The position numbers and the translations under genes were made by a program. A stretch of DNA of 64,000 nt, from positions 51,226 through 115,225 of the forward strand of contig DAOOJE010000006.1 of assembly GCA_035384965.1 (NCBI GenBank). Reading direction: 5' to 3'. The notes beneath the pieces were generated by a model. The model saw only the letters and a program-made list of their open reading frames with translations. It was not told the origin of the DNA and searched no databases. Origin of the DNA: JAAYVZ01 sp035384965. Its GTDB lineage: Bacteria; Acidobacteriota; Thermoanaerobaculia; Thermoanaerobaculales; Thermoanaerobaculaceae. Positions 24,479-33,982 of the stretch are shown here, piece by piece (positions within the stretch are counted from its first letter, which is position 1; the number at the start of each line of letters is the position of its first letter).

Positions 24479-27178
24479 ATGGGCGCCGAGCGGTCGAGCT
24501 CAGCGAGCTTCCTGCTGTCCATGACGAGCGGTGACGTGCTCGGGCGGCTCGGTCGCCGTGACGCCGAGCTGGCGTTCGGCCTCGTGAGCGGGCGCGAGGT
24601 GGCCGAGGTCACCTGGAGCGGCACGGCGGTGGAGGGCACGACGCTCCACCCGCTGGCCAGGGTGCTCGTCGAGTCGCCGGGGCCGCGCGCGCTGCGGCTA
24701 TCGTGCTCGCGCTGCGAGACCCTGGGCCCCGAGCCGTGCGTTCACGCGGCCGCCGTCCTGTTCACGTGGATCAAGCTGCGCCCGAGCCTGGTGGCCAAGG
24801 GCCCGGGCACGACCTGGCGGGAGCGCGCGCTGCAACCGTTCCTGGTGGCTCCCCGGGAAGGGGCGCAGGAGGTCGACCTCGGCCACGTGCAGTACCTGGA
24901 CGAGCTCGAGATCGCGCTGCGGTTCCAGCTTTCCCATCATCGCGGCGGCCCGGTGCGGGTGGAGCTGGACGAGGACCGGCTCCGCTTTCACCTGCAACTC
25001 AAGTCGGGCCAGGCCCGCGTCGTGCTGGTCGGCAAGGCCGCCTTGCCGTACTTGCTGGGCGAGCTGCCCAAGCTCGGCGCCTTCGAGCTCGAGGGGGACC
25101 TCGCCAGGCTGCGGGTCGGCTCGGTGCGGGCGGCGGCGGTGCTCCGGGCCAGCTTGCAGGGCGACGAGGAGGTGGTGCTCGACCCCGGGCTCGTCACGCC
25201 GGGCGGCGAGTTCATCCCGCTGGCCGAGCTGCCGGCGCGCTCGTTCGGCCGCTTCATCCGGCACGGGGACATCCTGATGCCGGCGCCCGACGTGTCGCCG
25301 ACTTTGCTGCCGTACTTCCAGCGCGGGCGCCTCGTGCTGCGCGGCCACGCCGCCTTCAACTTCGTCATGCACGACCATTTCCTGCTCAAGAGCGAGCGCT
25401 GGTACGAGCCCCAGGGCGAGCTCGCCACGACCCCCCGGCCGCTGCAGCCGGCCCTCACCGGTTTCGAGGTCGATGAGGACGAGAAGGGCCAGGTCGTGCT
25501 GCGGCCGCAGTACCGGGTCAGCGACGGGGAGCTCAAGTGGTCCGAGGTGCGGGAGCTGCTGCGGCACCGCTTCGTGCGCCACGGCCGGGCGCTCGTGCGC
25601 GCCCCCGACGCTGGCGCGCTGCTCGCCGCCGGCCTCAAGCTCAAGACCCGCGGTCTGGTCGGCGACCGCCTCGGCCTGGTCCGGGCGCTCGCCGAGGTCC
25701 GGGTCCCCGCCACGGTACGCCGGGCCCGGCTGCAGGCGGTGGTCGAGGCCCTGCTCGACCCGGTACCGGCACTGCCCGAGCCGGAGGGGCTGCGCTCGCG
25801 TCTGCGCCCGTACCAAAGGCACGGGGCGGCGTGGCTCTGGCGCCTCTACCACACCGGCCTCGGGGCGCTCCTCGCCGATGACATGGGGCTCGGCAAGACG
25901 CACCAGGCCATGGCGTTGCTGTGCCTGGCCCGGACCCATTCCCCCGAGGCCCGCCACCTCGTGGTGTGCCCCCGCGGCGTCCTCGATCACTGGCGACACC
26001 TGCTGGCGACGTTCGCCCCGGTGCTGCCGGTGGTCGTCTTCCACGGCGCGGCCCGCAGCCTCGAGGACCTGCCGCCGGGCGCCGTGGTGCTCACAACGTA
26101 CGAGATCGCCCTACGCTCGCTGGCCGCTCTGCAAGAAGTGGCCTGGGACATCGTCGTCTTCGACGAGGCGCAGCGCGCCAAGAACCCCCACACCAAGGGC
26201 TCCCGCGCGGTGCGCACGATCCCCGCCCGGTTCCGCGTCGCGCTCACCGGGACGCCGATCGAAAACCGCCTCGCCGAGCTGTGGTCGATCATGGACCTCG
26301 TGGTGCCCGGTTACCTGGGCAGCGAGCGGGCGTTCCGCCAGGCCTTCAGGTCGCCCTCCTCGGCCGACCTCCTGCGCCTTCGCAAGCTGCTGGCGCCGTT
26401 CACCCTCAGGCGCGTCAAGGAGGCGGTCGTAGACGACCTCCCGCCCAAGCACGAGGAGCTCGCCTTCTGCCGGCTCACACCCCGGCAGGCCGAGCTGTAT
26501 GCCCGGATCCACGGCGGCCGGGCGCCCGCGCTCGTCCACCAGCTCCGCGACGAGACGGCCGACATCCCGTACATGCACATCTTCGCGCTCATCACCCGCC
26601 TCAAGCAGGTGTGCGACCACCCGGGGCTGGTGGAGCCCCGCCTGCGGCATCTCGTCCCCGGCAAGCTCGAGCTGCTGGACGAGATCCTCGACGAGGCGCT
26701 GGCCGCCGACAACCGCGTCGTCGTCTTCTCGCAGTACGTGCAAATGGTGGAGCTGCTGTCCACCTACCTCCGGCAGCGGGGGGTGCCTCACCTCGTGATG
26801 ACCGGCCAGACGCGCGACCGCGCCGCCGTCGTGCAGCGCTTCAACGCTGCCCGCCACGAGCCGGTCCTGCTGGCAAGCCTGCTCGCCAGCGGGGTCGGGA
26901 TCGATCTGACCGCCGCCTCGGTCGTGGTGCACTACGACCGGTGGTGGAACCCGGCGCGCGAGAACCAGGCCACCGACCGCGTCCACCGCATCGGCCAGAA
27001 CCGGCTGGTGCAGGTCTTCAAGCTCGTCACCGAAGGCACGATCGAGGAGCGAATCGATGCCATCCTGATGCAGAAGCTGGAACTCGCCCGCGAGGTGGTG
27101 GCGCCGAGCGAGGACGTGCTGCGAAGGCTCTCGCGGGAGGAGCTGGCGGCGCTTCTGGAACTCAGCGCAGCGCGCTAG
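24479..27178 (+). CDS. SNF2-family DEAD/DEAH-like helicase with N-terminal SWIM zinc finger
   Basis: 899 residues. A SWIM finger lies near residues 78-93 (CSRCETLGPEPCVHAA: CxC then CxH). An SNF2-associated region follows, then the two RecA-like lobes: DDMGLGKT (Walker A), FDEAQRAKNP (motif II), LTGTPIENR (III), and in lobe 2 VVFSQYVQM, ASGVGIDLTAA, and QATDRVHRIGQ (VI). Such bacterial SNF2 enzymes translocate on duplex DNA and are linked to transcription recycling or repair; some sit in defence islands, but nothing near here supports that. ATG 24479 is chosen because a -10-like TACGCT lies 8 bp upstream; ATG 24461 is an in-frame alternative. The 3' end overlaps the convergent GGDEF gene by 17 bp. 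Confidence 0.92.
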   Translation: MGAERSSSASFLLSMTSGDVLGRLGRRDAELAFGLVSGREVAEVTWSGTAVEGTTLHPLARVLVESPGPRALRLSCSRCETLGPEPCVHAAAVLFTWIKLRPSLVAKGPGTTWRERALQPFLVAPREGAQEVDLGHVQYLDELEIALRFQLSHHRGGPVRVELDEDRLRFHLQLKSGQARVVLVGKAALPYLLGELPKLGAFELEGDLARLRVGSVRAAAVLRASLQGDEEVVLDPGLVTPGGEFIPLAELPARSFGRFIRHGDILMPAPDVSPTLLPYFQRGRLVLRGHAAFNFVMHDHFLLKSERWYEPQGELATTPRPLQPALTGFEVDEDEKGQVVLRPQYRVSDGELKWSEVRELLRHRFVRHGRALVRAPDAGALLAAGLKLKTRGLVGDRLGLVRALAEVRVPATVRRARLQAVVEALLDPVPALPEPEGLRSRLRPYQRHGAAWLWRLYHTGLGALLADDMGLGKTHQAMALLCLARTHSPEARHLVVCPRGVLDHWRHLLATFAPVLPVVVFHGAARSLEDLPPGAVVLTTYEIALRSLAALQEVAWDIVVFDEAQRAKNPHTKGSRAVRTIPARFRVALTGTPIENRLAELWSIMDLVVPGYLGSERAFRQAFRSPSSADLLRLRKLLAPFTLRRVKEAVVDDLPPKHEELAFCRLTPRQAELYARIHGGRAPALVHQLRDETADIPYMHIFALITRLKQVCDHPGLVEPRLRHLVPGKLELLDEILDEALAADNRVVVFSQYVQMVELLSTYLRQRGVPHLVMTGQTRDRAAVVQRFNAARHEPVLLASLLASGVGIDLTAASVVVHYDRWWNPARENQATDRVHRIGQNRLVQVFKLVTEGTIEERIDAILMQKLELAREVVAPSEDVLRRLSREELAALLELSAAR

Positions 27179-29390
27179 GGAGTGGCGGCGGCTCGACCCG
27201 GTTGCGTCCCGCCTTCTTGGCTTTCATGAGGTTGGCGTCGGCTTCCGCGATGAGCGTTGTGGCCGCATCGTCGCGGTTGGCCGCGTCGGCGTCGAGGGTG
27301 GCCACGCCGAGCGACACCGTGAGGCCGAGCGGGGAGCCCGACGGCACGACCACACTCAGCCCCTCCACCTGGCGGCGGATCTTCTCCGCCACCGTGATCG
27401 CCCCCGCGAGATCGGTCTCGGGGAACAGGAGCAGGAACTCCTCGCCGCCGTAGCGCCCGATGGCGTCGGAAAAGCGAATGGCCCCCGACAGCGTCTGGGC
27501 CACGCGCGCCAGCACGGTGTCGCCGGCGAGGTGGCCGTAGCGGTCGTTGATGCTCTTGAAATGGTCGAGGTCGGCCATGGCGACCGAGAACGGTCGGCCG
27601 TAGCGGCGGGCGCGCTCCACCTCCCGCTGCAGCTGCTCGAGGATCGCCTCGCGGCGGAAGAGCCCGGTGAGCGCCTCGTAGGTTGCGGAGGTGAACAGCC
27701 GGGCGTTTTCGATCACCACTGCCACGTGGTGGGAAAACAGCTCCAGCAGCTCGATTTCCTCGGCGGAAAACGGCGCGCCGCCGCGCTTGCTTCCGACCAG
27801 GAGCGCGCCGATCAGCTCCTGGTGATACAGCAACGGAACCCCCAGCGCCACCCCGAGCGATCGCAGCCGGTACCCCAGCACCCCGGAGCGTTCCGCGAGC
27901 TGGTCGGCCGGCAGCGGCCGGCGGCTGCGCCGCAGCAACTCGAGCCCGGGGTCTTCCGGCGACAGCAGCAGCGAGCGGTCCAGTTCGTCCTGGAACGCCT
28001 GGGCCGAGGAGGCCACCGCGACGAGCACCCTCGTCGTGGGATCGGCGACCAGAATCGTCACCGACTCGGTCTCGAAGATCTCGCGCAGGCGCCGGATGAG
28101 ATACGCGACCATGGCTGGCAGCTTGCCCTGGGCCGCGAGTTCGGAGGCGAGGGCGGTGAGCTGCTGCCGCAGCGCCTGGCGCTCGGGAAAGAAGCGGCGG
28201 TCGATGTGCTCCTGCACGAAGCGGCGCAGGGGAGCGAACAGCAGCCCGAGCACCAGCGTCGCCGAGGCCACCACCCACACCGAGCTCGAGCTGCCGAACA
28301 CCCCCGACAGCAGCACCCCGCCGGCGCCCAGCGCGGCGTAGAAGACGAGCAGCAGCGTCGTGGTAAGCGTCGTGTAGATGAGGCCCCGGCGGACGACGAA
28401 CGCGAGGTCGAAGAGGTGGTACCGGAAGATGGCGATGAACACCGCGAGGGGAAACAGAAGCAGCACCGGCGACCACAGGGCGTCGACCCAGTCCGGCGGG
28501 CGGATGTCGAGCCGGCTCGTCGCAGTGAGCGCCAGCACCAGGATCACCCACGGCAGGGTTCCGAGCAGCACCAGCCCCGCCTGGTGGCGGCCCTGCGCCT
28601 CGGGGTAGGTGACGGCCGGGTAGGCGAGTAGCCCCGCCACCGCCACGGCCCATACCGGCAACAACACGTCGTTGAGCAGCAGGTTGGAGGTGAGCCAGCT
28701 CCACGGCGGGGCCAGCTCGACACCGGCTTCCTGCGCCGCGTAGCCGAGCGTCGAGAGGATCCCCAGGCCGCCGCCGAAGACGTAGAACACCGGGATGAGC
28801 CAGCGCCGGCGGTGCACCCACGTGCGAGGGGCCGGCAACAGCGACACGAGGTGTAACTCGAGCCCGAACTGCAGCCCCGAGACCAGGAAGAACAGCACCT
28901 GGGAAAGCCGCTGCAGGGCGACGTTGCCGACCAGGTACTGGGGCAGCGCCAGCTCCACCGCCACCGCCCACGTGAAGAAGAACAGCAGGCGCGCCCGCAC
29001 GTCGGAAGTCGGCTGCGCCACCGCCAGCCACCCCAGGGCGAGGTAGCACAGAGCCGTGAGCGCGTTGAGCAGCCAGCGGCCCCACCGGTACGGCACCCCG
29101 GGCGCGATCCGCAGCTCGAGCGCCCGGCCGGCTCGAAGCACGCCGAACACCGCTTCCTGGCCGGGCACGAGCGTTGCCGCCTCCCGGTCGTACCCGTTGA
29201 GGTCGGAGATTTGCCGGTGGTTGATCGAGACGATGAGGTCGCCGGCCACAAGGCCGCCCCGTTCGGCCGGAGAGCCGGGGCCGACGTTGGTGACCTCCAT
29301 TCCCACCCCGGTGCGCTGCAGCGAGATCCCGATCGACCGCCCCGCGCTCAGGCGGCCTTCGCGGAGCTGCACCAGCAGCAGGGCCAGCAC
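27162..29390 (-). CDS. PDZ - polytopic membrane - GAF - GGDEF diguanylate cyclase
   Basis: At least 742 residues. Order: short hydrophobic N-terminus, PDZ-like domain (VTNVGPGSPAERGGLVAGD), seven or eight membrane helices to about residue 390, a GAF domain (near 400-560), and GGDEF. The active site reads GGEEF, preceded five residues earlier by RFSD, so both the catalytic loop and the RxxD product-inhibition site are intact. It should make cyclic di-GMP from GTP at the inner membrane in response to a signal sensed by PDZ/GAF. The start is doubtful: the GTG at 29390 cuts the first membrane helix, whose reading frame continues upstream (RRLLLATLALS) without ATG, GTG or TTG until beyond the TATACT box at 29500-29505. 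A non-standard start or sequencing error is possible. Confidence 0.85.
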   Translation of the reverse strand: MLALLLVQLREGRLSAGRSIGISLQRTGVGMEVTNVGPGSPAERGGLVAGDLIVSINHRQISDLNGYDREAATLVPGQEAVFGVLRAGRALELRIAPGVPYRWGRWLLNALTALCYLALGWLAVAQPTSDVRARLLFFFTWAVAVELALPQYLVGNVALQRLSQVLFFLVSGLQFGLELHLVSLLPAPRTWVHRRRWLIPVFYVFGGGLGILSTLGYAAQEAGVELAPPWSWLTSNLLLNDVLLPVWAVAVAGLLAYPAVTYPEAQGRHQAGLVLLGTLPWVILVLALTATSRLDIRPPDWVDALWSPVLLLFPLAVFIAIFRYHLFDLAFVVRRGLIYTTLTTTLLLVFYAALGAGGVLLSGVFGSSSSVWVVASATLVLGLLFAPLRRFVQEHIDRRFFPERQALRQQLTALASELAAQGKLPAMVAYLIRRLREIFETESVTILVADPTTRVLVAVASSAQAFQDELDRSLLLSPEDPGLELLRRSRRPLPADQLAERSGVLGYRLRSLGVALGVPLLYHQELIGALLVGSKRGGAPFSAEEIELLELFSHHVAVVIENARLFTSATYEALTGLFRREAILEQLQREVERARRYGRPFSVAMADLDHFKSINDRYGHLAGDTVLARVAQTLSGAIRFSDAIGRYGGEEFLLLFPETDLAGAITVAEKIRRQVEGLSVVVPSGSPLGLTVSLGVATLDADAANRDDAATTLIAEADANLMKAKKAGRNRVEPPPLPSALR

Positions 29391-29499
29391 CGAGAGGGCG
29401 AGGGTCGCAAGCAGCAGGCGGCGCCACCTGCGCTCGTGGCCGGCAACGCCATCGCCGACCGCCGGGGGGGAATGCCCGTCCGTGTCGTCCTCCGCGGCC

Positions 29500-29505
29500 A
29501 GTATA
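29500..29505 (-). promoter_or_regulatory. -10 box TATACT for the GGDEF gene
   Basis: On the minus strand TATACT (five of six to consensus) lies 110 bp before the annotated GTG and at the upstream edge of the extended open frame. No clear -35 was found. The other 175 bp between the GGDEF gene and the permease gene hold nothing else visible. Confidence 0.45.
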
Positions 29506-29565
29506 GTCTGCGGCGATCCGATCCCACGGCTGCCCCGCTTCTACCGGGACCGCCGACTCGCTCCG

Positions 29566-30768
29566 CTACTCGGCGCGCAGCGCCTCGACGGGGTCCAGGC
29601 GCGCCGCCTGGCGAGCCGGCAACACTCCCGACACCGCGCCGACGAGCAGGCTCATGACGAGCGCAGCCGCCACCGCCTCCGGCGGGGTGGCGAGCGGCAG
29701 CCCCGGCACCAGCCAGCGCGCCAGCGCCTCCAGCCCCGCTCCGGCCGCCACCCCGGCCAGCGCCCCCGCCGCCGCCAGGCACATGGCCTCCAGCAGGAAC
29801 AGCCAGCCCACGGTCGCGGCGGGCACGCCGAGGGCCCGCAGCAGCCCGATCTCGGCCGTGCGCTCGCGCACCGCGATCCACATCACGGTAAGGATCCCCA
29901 TCGCCCCGACGAGCAGCGAGATGCCGGCGATCACCGAGACCGTGGCAGTGATGATCGAGATGACCCGCCCGAACGTCGCGAGCATTTCTGTCTGGGTGAC
30001 GATGGTGAAGTCCTCCTCGCCACGGTGGCGGGCGGCGAGCGTCCGGCGGATCGCCTCCACGACCCCGGGCACTCCTGCCGCCTCCCTCGCCACCACGTCG
30101 ATCTCCAGCAGGTTCGCCTGGTTGAACAGATCCTGCGCGTTGGCCACAGGGATCCACGCCAGGTCGTCGAGATCGTAGCCGAGGACCTGCCCCTTCGGCT
30201 CCATGACCCCCACGACGAGGAAGCTCTGTCCGCCGATGCGGACCCGCTCGCCGAGCGCCGAGGCCGAGCCGAACAGCTCGCGCTCGAGGCGCGGGCCCAG
30301 CACCGCCACGCTGGCGCGCCGCCGGGCCTCCATCACCGGCAGGAACGACCCCTGGGCGACGCCGATGCGGAAAGCCGCCGCGGCCTCGTGGTTCACGCCG
30401 TAAATGACGACGCTGCGGCCCCGCCCGCCGTGCTCCACGAGGGCCTGGCCGAGCACCACCGGGACGACGCGCTCGACGCCGGGAAGCCGCTCGAGCGACT
30501 CGGCGTCGGCAATCGTGAGGGGCTCGGTGGTGCCGCCGAACACCCCCGGGAAGCCGAACGTCTTGGTGCTCCCCTGCTGGACGCTCACGAGGCTGGTGCC
30601 GAACTGGGTGAACTGGCCGACGATGTACTGCCGCGTGCCTTCCCCGAGGGAGGTCAGCAGCATCACGGCCAGTACCCCGATCGCCACCCCGAGCGCCGAG
30701 AGCGCCGAGCGCAGCCGGTGACCGGCCAGCGCGCCGAGAGCGAAACGGAGCAGCTCGCCGAGGTGCAT
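29566..30768 (-). CDS. MacB/FtsX-type ABC transporter permease (second of two)
   Basis: 400 residues. One N-terminal membrane helix (SALSALGVAIGVLAVMLLTSLGEG), a large periplasmic MacB_PCD domain (near 50-270), then three C-terminal helices with the FtsX signature RTAEIGLLRALGVPAATV and the tail PARQAARLDPVEALR. It follows the other permease by a single base. Together with the HlyD-like adaptor and the ATPase upstream it forms a MacAB-type exporter, which pushes peptides, lipids or other envelope substrates across the periplasm using ATP and an outer-membrane channel. The outer-membrane partner is not in the window. ATG 30768 is preceded by GAGGCGGTGAG. Confidence 0.88.
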   Translation of the reverse strand: MHLGELLRFALGALAGHRLRSALSALGVAIGVLAVMLLTSLGEGTRQYIVGQFTQFGTSLVSVQQGSTKTFGFPGVFGGTTEPLTIADAESLERLPGVERVVPVVLGQALVEHGGRGRSVVIYGVNHEAAAAFRIGVAQGSFLPVMEARRRASVAVLGPRLERELFGSASALGERVRIGGQSFLVVGVMEPKGQVLGYDLDDLAWIPVANAQDLFNQANLLEIDVVAREAAGVPGVVEAIRRTLAARHRGEEDFTIVTQTEMLATFGRVISIITATVSVIAGISLLVGAMGILTVMWIAVRERTAEIGLLRALGVPAATVGWLFLLEAMCLAAAGALAGVAAGAGLEALARWLVPGLPLATPPEAVAAALVMSLLVGAVSGVLPARQAARLDPVEALRAE

Positions 30769-30769
30769 C

Positions 30770-31966
30770 TCACCGCCTCGCCAGCGCCGCCACCGGGTCG
30801 AGCCGGGTCGCGCGGTGTGCCGGCCACACCCCGAACACGATCCCCACCGCCACCGCCAGCGCCAGGCTGGCGCCAATCGCCCACCCCGGAGCCGCGGCGG
30901 GGAACGTCGGGAAGACCCCGACCAGGACCCACACGGCGGCCTCCCCCAGGGCGAGCCCGGCCACCCCGCCCAGCGAGGAGAGCAGGGCGGCCTCGCAGAG
31001 GAACGCGGCGCGGACCTGCCCGTCGCCAGCTCCCAGCGCCTTCAAGAGCCCCACCTCGGCCCGGCGCTCGGTGACGGTCACGAGCATGACGTTCATGATC
31101 CCCACCCCGGCGACCGCCAGCGAGACCGAGGCAATGCCTGCCAAAGCGAGGGTGAGCGCCCGCATGATGGCGGCGAACGCCGAAAGCACCGCGTCCTGGG
31201 TGATGACCGTGACGTCCTCGGCTCGGTGGCGGGCGGCGAGCAGCGCCAGCACGTCGTGCCTGACGTGCTCTATCTCGGGGTTCGACCTCGCCTCGACGAG
31301 AACCCGGAACAGCGAGGTGCGGTTGAACATGCGCATGGCGGTACGGGCTGGAATGAACACCACGTCGTCGAAGTCGAAGCCGAGCGAGCGCCCCCTCGGC
31401 GCCAGCACCCCGACGACGCGAAACCTCCACCCCCCCACTCTGACGACCTGCCCCAGGGGGCTTTCCGGACCGAACAGCTCGCGGGCCACTCTGGGTCCGA
31501 GCACGATCTCGCTCCCCCCCTCGAACGGACTGCGCGGCGGCAGGAAGGAGCCGGCCCCCACCGCCAGCTTGCGCACGGCGACCAGCTCGGAGGTGGTGCC
31601 GAGCACCGGCACCGCCCGCCCTCGACCCCCGAACCGCACGGTGTCGGTCGCGAAGACCAGGGGGGCGGCGCCGCGGACCCGCTCCAGGCGGGAGAGGGCC
31701 TGGAAATCCTCCAGGGTGAGGTCGCGCACCGTGCCCCCGAACGGGGCCGCGCCGGTGGTCTCGACCTTCCCGGGCATGACGATGACGAGGTTCGTGCCGA
31801 GGGTGGCGAACTCCCGCAGCACGTACTCTCTGGCCCCCTCGCCGAGGGCGGTGAGGGTCACGACGGCGGCGATCCCCACCGCCACGCCACCGACCGACAG
31901 CCCGCTTCGCAAGCGGTGCCCGCGCAGCGCCCCCCACGCGAAACGGAGCAGGTCGAAAACGCTCAC
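30770..31966 (-). CDS. MacB/FtsX-type ABC transporter permease (first of two)
   Basis: 398 residues, the same build as its neighbour: one N-terminal helix (SGLSVGGVAVGIAAVVTLTALGEG), periplasmic domain, three C-terminal helices with RRAEVGLLKALGAGDGQV and PAHRATRLDPVAAL. The two permeases are clearly homologous but differ widely, so the pair probably works as a heterodimer; that is inference. The GTG at 31966 is chosen because GAGGAGG lies just upstream and the membrane helix begins soon after. It is separated from the ATPase gene by 124 bp that hold a heptamer repeat. Confidence 0.88.
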   Translation of the reverse strand: MSVFDLLRFAWGALRGHRLRSGLSVGGVAVGIAAVVTLTALGEGAREYVLREFATLGTNLVIVMPGKVETTGAAPFGGTVRDLTLEDFQALSRLERVRGAAPLVFATDTVRFGGRGRAVPVLGTTSELVAVRKLAVGAGSFLPPRSPFEGGSEIVLGPRVARELFGPESPLGQVVRVGGWRFRVVGVLAPRGRSLGFDFDDVVFIPARTAMRMFNRTSLFRVLVEARSNPEIEHVRHDVLALLAARHRAEDVTVITQDAVLSAFAAIMRALTLALAGIASVSLAVAGVGIMNVMLVTVTERRAEVGLLKALGAGDGQVRAAFLCEAALLSSLGGVAGLALGEAAVWVLVGVFPTFPAAAPGWAIGASLALAVAVGIVFGVWPAHRATRLDPVAALARR

Positions 31967-32057
31967 CCGGTCGCCTCCTCGGGGGCGAGGCAGGAGGTCG
32001 AGCGCCCGCGATCGAAGGTCGCCGGCGGGCGCCCGCGGCGGGGGGAGGCCGCGTGGG

Positions 32058-32085
32058 GTTCGACGTGCGTCGTTCGACGTTCGAC
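32058..32085. repeat. Heptamer tandem repeat, GTTCGAC x4 (one degenerate copy)
   Basis: Four end-to-end 7-mers: GTTCGAC, GTGCGTC, GTTCGAC, GTTCGAC. It lies in the 124-bp gap between the ATPase and first permease genes of the exporter operon, 5 bp from the ATPase stop codon. A second heptamer array is at 59603-59637. Confidence 0.7.
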
Positions 32086-32090
32086 CGCCA

Positions 32091-32759
32091 TCACGGCCTC
32101 TCCACCAGGCGGCCATCGTCGAGGCGCAGGACACGCCGGGCCCGTGCGGCGATGGCGGGGTCGTGGGTCACGACCACGAGCGTGAGCCCCTGGCGGTTCA
32201 TGTCTTCCAGCAGCTCCATGACCTCGAGGGCCGAGCGGCGATCCAGGTTGCCGGTGGGCTCGTCCGCCAGCAGGAGGGCCGGCGCCATGACCACGGCCCT
32301 CGCGATGGCCACCCGCTGCCGCTCCCCACCCGAGAGCTGGTCGGGACGGTGGGCCGCCCGGGCCGAGAGCCCCACCGCCGCCAGCGCCCGCGCCGCCCGG
32401 GCCCGGCGTTCGTCCGCCGGCACCCCCGCGAAGAGCATCGGCAGCTCCACGTTGCCCTGGGCCGAGAGGCGGCCGAGGAGGTGGAAGAACTGGAAAACGA
32501 AGCCGATGCGGTGCCGGCGCAGGAGCGAGCGGGTCTCGTCGCTGGCGCTGCCCACCTCCACGCCCGCGAAGAGGTAGCGCCCTGCCGTCGGCCGGTCGAG
32601 GCACCCCAGGATGTGCAGCATCGTGGACTTCCCGGAGCCCGAGGGGCCGACCAACGCGACGTGCTCGCCGGCCGCGATCGTGAGGCTGGCGTCGCGCAGG
32701 GCGTGGACCCGGGCGTCCCCCACCTGGAAGGTGCGAGACACCCGTTCGAGAGCGATCAC
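32091..32759 (-). CDS. MacB/LolD-type ABC transporter ATP-binding protein
   Basis: 222 residues, one nucleotide-binding domain: Walker A GPSGSGKST, Q-loop in FVFQFFHLLG, ABC signature LSGGERQRVAIARA, Walker B LLLADEPTGNLD, H-loop VTHDP. Length and signature match LolD/MacB-like ATPases that power FtsX permeases. The GTG start at 32759 overlaps the adaptor gene's stop by 4 bp (GTGA), so it is translated with it. Partner permeases are the next two genes. Confidence 0.95.
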   Translation of the reverse strand: MIALERVSRTFQVGDARVHALRDASLTIAAGEHVALVGPSGSGKSTMLHILGCLDRPTAGRYLFAGVEVGSASDETRSLLRRHRIGFVFQFFHLLGRLSAQGNVELPMLFAGVPADERRARAARALAAVGLSARAAHRPDQLSGGERQRVAIARAVVMAPALLLADEPTGNLDRRSALEVMELLEDMNRQGLTLVVVTHDPAIAARARRVLRLDDGRLVERP

Positions 32760-33904
32760 GCCCCGCCTCGCGCCCGGGCCCGGACCCCCGCCTTGATGGC
32801 GGTGGACTCGCGCCTCGTCACCACGAACTCCCCTTCGGCGACGCCGCCGCGCACCTCGGTGAGCTGCCAGCTGCGCATTCCCGTCTCGATGCGGCGCTCG
32901 AGCAGGCGACCACCGGCCAGTACCAGCACCGCCCCGCCCTCGGCCACCGCCGCGGTCGGCACCCGCAGCACGCCGTCCCTCCTGGCGACGACCACCTCGA
33001 TGTCGGCCGAAAGCCCCGGCAGCAACCCGGCAGCCGCCCCCTGTTCGGCGAGCTCCACCTCGATCTCGATGGTGCGGTTTTGCTCGAGCGCATCGAGGAC
33101 GAACGGCGCCACCCGGACCACGCGCCCGTCGAGCTTCTGTCCCGGCCTCGAGTCCACCGCCACGCGCACCTTCTGCCCGACGGCCAGCCGCTCGGCCTCG
33201 ACCTCGTCGATCGGCGCGCTGACGACCAGCGAGGTCGGATCGATGAGGTCGAGCACCGGCGGGATCGGCACCCCGGGCGGCGAGGGGGTGATCCACTCGC
33301 CGATCTCGGTCGCAACCTCGGCGAGCACGCCGGCAAACGGCGCCTCCACACGGGTGAGGGCCAGCTCGGCCTCGGCCAGCCGGACCTGCGCCTCGGCCAG
33401 CTCGCGGCCAGCCAGGGCGGCGCGACACGCCGCGGCCGAGCGGTCGCGCTCCGAGGCGAGGCCGTCCAGCGCCTGCTCCGACGCGATGCCGTCGAGCCGC
33501 AACGCCTCGCCCCGCGCCAGTTCCCTGGTCGCCAGCTCGGCAGCCAGGCACGCTGCCTCGGCCCGCGCCCGCGCCGAGCCGACCTCCCGCTCGGCCAGAG
33601 CGAGGCGGGCGCGCTGAAGGGTGTCGTCGAGCCGCAGAACGACCACTCCCGCCGCGACGCGGTCGCCGCGCCGGTACGGCAGTTCCAGCACCCGGCCGCC
33701 GGTCTGCGGGGAGAGCCGGGCGCGGCGCCGCGCCTTGACCGTGCCGGCACGGCTGTTCGTCACCACTTCCTCGACCGCTCCCCGCTCCACCCGCGCCACC
33801 TCCACCTCGACGGTCTCCCCCCGCCACACGGTCAGCCGGAGCGCGGCAGCGGCGGCGGCGGCCGCCACTCCCACCCCGAGCCAGCGCTGCCAGGATCGCG
33901 TCAT
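32756..33904 (-). CDS. HlyD/MacA-family periplasmic adaptor protein
   Basis: 382 residues. One N-terminal membrane helix (residues 9-25, Ala/Leu rich), a lipoyl-like half (VVTNSRAGTVKARRRARL), a helical hairpin rich in Ala, Glu and Arg (near 95-190), the second lipoyl half (ALTRVEAPFAGVL), then beta-barrel and membrane-proximal domains. It links the inner-membrane ABC permeases to an outer-membrane channel. It is first in the minus-strand exporter operon and is divergent from surE, with 78 bp between the starts. Confidence 0.92.
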   Translation of the reverse strand: MTRSWQRWLGVGVAAAAAAAALRLTVWRGETVEVEVARVERGAVEEVVTNSRAGTVKARRRARLSPQTGGRVLELPYRRGDRVAAGVVVLRLDDTLQRARLALAEREVGSARARAEAACLAAELATRELARGEALRLDGIASEQALDGLASERDRSAAACRAALAGRELAEAQVRLAEAELALTRVEAPFAGVLAEVATEIGEWITPSPPGVPIPPVLDLIDPTSLVVSAPIDEVEAERLAVGQKVRVAVDSRPGQKLDGRVVRVAPFVLDALEQNRTIEIEVELAEQGAAAGLLPGLSADIEVVVARRDGVLRVPTAAVAEGGAVLVLAGGRLLERRIETGMRSWQLTEVRGGVAEGEFVVTRRESTAIKAGVRARARGGA

Positions 33905-33911
33905 CGGTCGA

Positions 33912-33942
33912 TTGTACGCGTTGCCGGGTGTTGCCGTATGAT
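33912..33942 (+). promoter_or_regulatory. Candidate surE promoter, TTGTAC - 19 bp - TATGAT
   Basis: TTGTAC at 33912-33917 and TATGAT at 33937-33942 lie in the divergent gap between the exporter operon and surE. The -10 matches five of six; the 19-bp spacer is a little long. Confidence 0.45.
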
Positions 33943-33982
33943 GCACCCCCCGTTGGCCGAGACGGGAGGCAAGGAGACGACG

